From contig PMKK01000109.1 in NCBI GenBank assembly GCA_003157715.1, forward strand, positions 1 to 6,906: DNA of 6,906 bases. The letters are read 5' to 3'. The notes under the pieces are model-generated. The model had not been told where the DNA came from. It searched no databases and saw only the letters and a program-made list of their open reading frames with translations. Positions 5,414 through 6,906 of the stretch are shown in pieces (the first letter of the stretch is position 1; every line of letters starts with the position of its first letter). This DNA is from Actinomycetota bacterium. GTDB lineage: Bacteria > Actinomycetota > Thermoleophilia > UBA2241. The translations under genes were made by a program, and so were the position numbers.

Positions 5414-5485
5414 GCCGGCTAATCCGTCACCCGCGCCGCCGGCTAAGCCGTCACCCGCGTCGCCGGCTAAGCCGTCACCCTGAGG
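5414..5485. repeat. 24-bp tandem repeat between convergent genes, three copies
   Basis: Units are 5414-5437, 5438-5461 and 5462-5485, with a poor match in front. Each starts GCCGGCTAAKCCGTCACCC; units 1 and 2 end CGCGCC and CGCGTC. Each unit holds the odd palindrome CGGCTAAGCCG (5440-5450 and 5464-5474; one mismatch at 5416-5426). The array fills most of the 109 bp between the ends of mscL and the convergent dehydrogenase gene. Stems are too short, and no T-run follows, for an ordinary intrinsic terminator. Confidence 0.9.
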
Positions 5486-5487
5486 CG

Positions 5488-6654
5488 TCAGGCCGCCACG
5501 ATCTCGTAGACGTTGCCGTTCTGGGCGGACAGGTAGAGCTCGCCGCTTGCGTCCTGCCCGAACGACGTGACGTTCGTGAGCTTCTGGGAGATGCCGGTAA
5601 GGATGTGGGGGGATTTGCGTGGTCCGGTCTTGAACCAGACGCGTCCGCTGCAGTAGTCGGCGTAGAGGTAGTGGCCCCGCAGAGCCGTGATCGCGCTACC
5701 CCGGTACACATAGCCGCCGATCACCGCGCAGCCGAACTTGTGTGAGTACTCGGTCACCGGAAAGACGAGGCGCGTGCGCACGATGTGCTGCGGCTTGTAG
5801 GTATGGTCGCCCTCGTAGTAGCTCCAGCCGAAATTGGCCCCTCGCTTGGCGCCCGCCTTCAGAAAGTCGATCTCCTCCCAGTTGTTCTGGCCGACGTCGC
5901 CGATCCACAGGTTGCCGGTCTTGGCATCGAACGAGAAACGCCACGGGTTGCGCAGTCCGTAGGCGTAGATCTGCTTGCGGAAGGTAGTGACGTTCAGCCT
6001 CCAGATCTTCGCGTAGGCCGTCTTCGTGTTCTGGCCGTAGCGATTGGGGTCGCCTTCGCTGCCGCCGTCGCCCACGCCGATGTAGAGCAGACCATCGCGC
6101 CCGAAGGCGAGTTGTCCGCCGTTGTGGTTGCTGTGAGCGTGGTGGGAGACCTTGAACAGGACCTTGTCCGACAGGGGGTTGGCCACGTTGGGATCGCCTG
6201 CGCTCACCGTGAAGCGGACCACCCTGATGTTGCCCGCCCGATTGGTGTAGTCGATGTAGAAACGCCCGTTGGTGGCGTAGTGGGGGTCGAACGCCAGCGA
6301 CAGGAGGCCTTGCTCGCTGCCTGCCGACACGCGATTGGCCACGTTCAGGAACGGCGTGGCCAGCAGCGTGCCGTTCTCGATCACCCGGATCTCGCCGATC
6401 TTGTCGACTACGAACAGGCGATGGGTGTCACCGGGCGGCGCGGTCACGCCGAGCGGCGACGTGAGGCCCGAGGCGACGAGCTTCAGTTTGACGGCCGGCA
6501 CGGTCACGGCCCTGGAACGAGCGGCAGAGGCCGGCGCCGGGCTCTGGGCCGCCGCTTGACCGCCTCCTCCGGTCGAGGTCAGCACGAATGTTGCCAGCGC
6601 GCCTCCGGTGGCGATGCCGATCACGGCCCACATGAGCACCTTGCGCGCGTTCAT
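5488..6654 (-). CDS. PQQ-dependent sugar dehydrogenase-type beta-propeller, exported or anchored
   Basis: This 388-residue member of the soluble glucose/aldose sugar dehydrogenase (GSDH) family should oxidise a sugar outside the membrane with PQQ, if it is active. Residues 1-27 form a basic start and hydrophobic segment (signal peptide or anchor), then an Ala/Pro linker to about 50. Propeller landmarks are GLTSPLGV (63-70), SEQGLLSLAFDPHYATNGRF (113-132), HSNHNGGQLAFGRDGLLYIG (174-193; His177 fits the catalytic His), GDGGSEGDPN (195-204), YGLRNPWRFSFD (232-243, with the Arg-Asn pair) and GDVGQNNWEEID (252-263). Cys309 and Cys335 sit where relatives often have a pair. The segment between residues 204 and 228 is shorter than in many relatives, with AKIWRLNV where GKILRID is common. 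PQQ use and substrate are inferred. It is convergent with mscL and probably has its own promoter. Confidence 0.92.
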   Translation of the reverse strand: MNARKVLMWAVIGIATGGALATFVLTSTGGGGQAAAQSPAPASAARSRAVTVPAVKLKLVASGLTSPLGVTAPPGDTHRLFVVDKIGEIRVIENGTLLATPFLNVANRVSAGSEQGLLSLAFDPHYATNGRFYIDYTNRAGNIRVVRFTVSAGDPNVANPLSDKVLFKVSHHAHSNHNGGQLAFGRDGLLYIGVGDGGSEGDPNRYGQNTKTAYAKIWRLNVTTFRKQIYAYGLRNPWRFSFDAKTGNLWIGDVGQNNWEEIDFLKAGAKRGANFGWSYYEGDHTYKPQHIVRTRLVFPVTEYSHKFGCAVIGGYVYRGSAITALRGHYLYADYCSGRVWFKTGPRKSPHILTGISQKLTNVTSFGQDASGELYLSAQNGNVYEIVAA

Positions 6655-6906
6655 CAGTCACCTCTGGTTGCCTGCAGGATGGTGGCTACGTGCCCCGGAA
6701 GCGACCTGTGTAAGCCTCCGCGCTTGTCGTGAGCTAGCCCCGAAACGCCTCTTGCCTTCAAGCGCCGCCGGCGGCCCTGCTGCGATTCTCGTCGTGCATC
6801 ACGGGCTGGATCACTACTCGCCGGCCCGCGGCCAAGCCGGTGCCGCCGCATCCTCGCGGGGACGGATGTCCTTTCGGCCTCCTTGAACAATTGCCCATGA
6901 TCTTGG
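6655..6906. other. Upstream region of the dehydrogenase gene, no gene seen
   Basis: These 252 bp hold no convincing coding frame on either strand; the open frames present are arginine- or proline-rich shadows. The region should hold the promoter of the - strand gene, but no clear -35/-10 pair can be named. Two small inverted repeats occur: CCGGC 6821-6825 with GCCGG 6836-6840 (extendable with one wobble pair), and CATCC 6849-6853 with GGATG 6864-6868, each around a 10-nt loop. An AT-richer patch with CAATTG lies near 6888-6893, followed by ATG 6897, which could begin something outside the window. I recognise no riboswitch. Confidence 0.5.
6658..6665 (-). promoter_or_regulatory. Ribosome binding site of the dehydrogenase gene
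   Basis: On the - strand AGAGGTGA lies 3 nt before the ATG (complement of 6652-6654). It is a good match to the 3' end of 16S rRNA and supports this start, which also gives a normal signal-like N-terminus. Confidence 0.75.

Noticed and set aside
4766..5483. Stop-codon reassignment (TAG or TGA read as an amino acid)
   Set aside because: Complete, normal-length genes in the window end with TAG, TGA and TAA, and none has an internal TAG or TGA. A code change is not needed to explain the two open tails.
5414..5485. CRISPR-like array
   Set aside because: The units are directly adjacent without spacers, and no cas gene is near.
5379..5487. Intrinsic bidirectional terminator in the convergent gap
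   Set aside because: The inverted repeats allow only very short stems or no loop, and no run of T follows on either strand.
5785..6732. A 315-codon + strand frame over the dehydrogenase gene
   Set aside because: It is antisense to a well-supported propeller protein with a good ribosome binding site, and shows no domain of its own.
6655..6906. Riboswitch in the leader of the dehydrogenase gene
   Set aside because: Only two short 5-bp hairpins are visible and no conserved core of a known riboswitch class could be recognised.

Overview
The window is very GC-rich, with short gaps between genes, two GTG starts and strong G/C preference at third codon positions. Together with a MscL that carries the C-terminal CxxC...CxxC ribbon common in actinobacterial MscL, this points to a high-GC actinobacterium. 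The lineage is inferred from style and families and is not proven. No mobile element, tRNA, rRNA or CRISPR array is visible.

Layout. Six well-supported genes are present. On the + strand are a UbiA-family membrane prenyltransferase (68-1039), a 599-residue P-loop protein related to HPr kinase and ATP-type PEP carboxykinase (1318-3117), purC for SAICAR synthetase (3239-4114), an unrecognised membrane-anchored protein with a proline-rich tail (4262-4768) and mscL (4968-5378). A PQQ-dehydrogenase-type beta-propeller lies convergently on the - strand (5488-6654), and its upstream region fills the right edge (6655-6906). A small alanine-rich frame (1042-1296) is doubtful. The first three genes could form one transcript, but their products belong to different processes (isoprenoid attachment, an unknown nucleotide-dependent step, purine synthesis). 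MscL and the sugar-dehydrogenase-like protein act at the membrane or outside it.

The unexpected feature is repetition. All five junctions downstream of the + strand genes carry a GC-rich tandem repeat with its own unit: 36 bp after the prenyltransferase, 16 bp across the stop of the P-loop gene, a GATGRGGC motif before the anchored-protein gene, 23-24 bp across that gene's stop, and 24 bp after mscL. An 18-bp repeat inside the prenyltransferase gene places six Asp/His hexapeptides beside its metal-binding motif. In two cases the sequence after a stop codon stays open and encodes a Pro/Ala/Ser-rich tail in the same frame. At 4766-4768 the TAG looks like a one-base change from a CAG preserved in the next repeat unit. 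These points suggest frequent slippage-driven growth of repeats at gene ends, with some used as protein or leader sequence.
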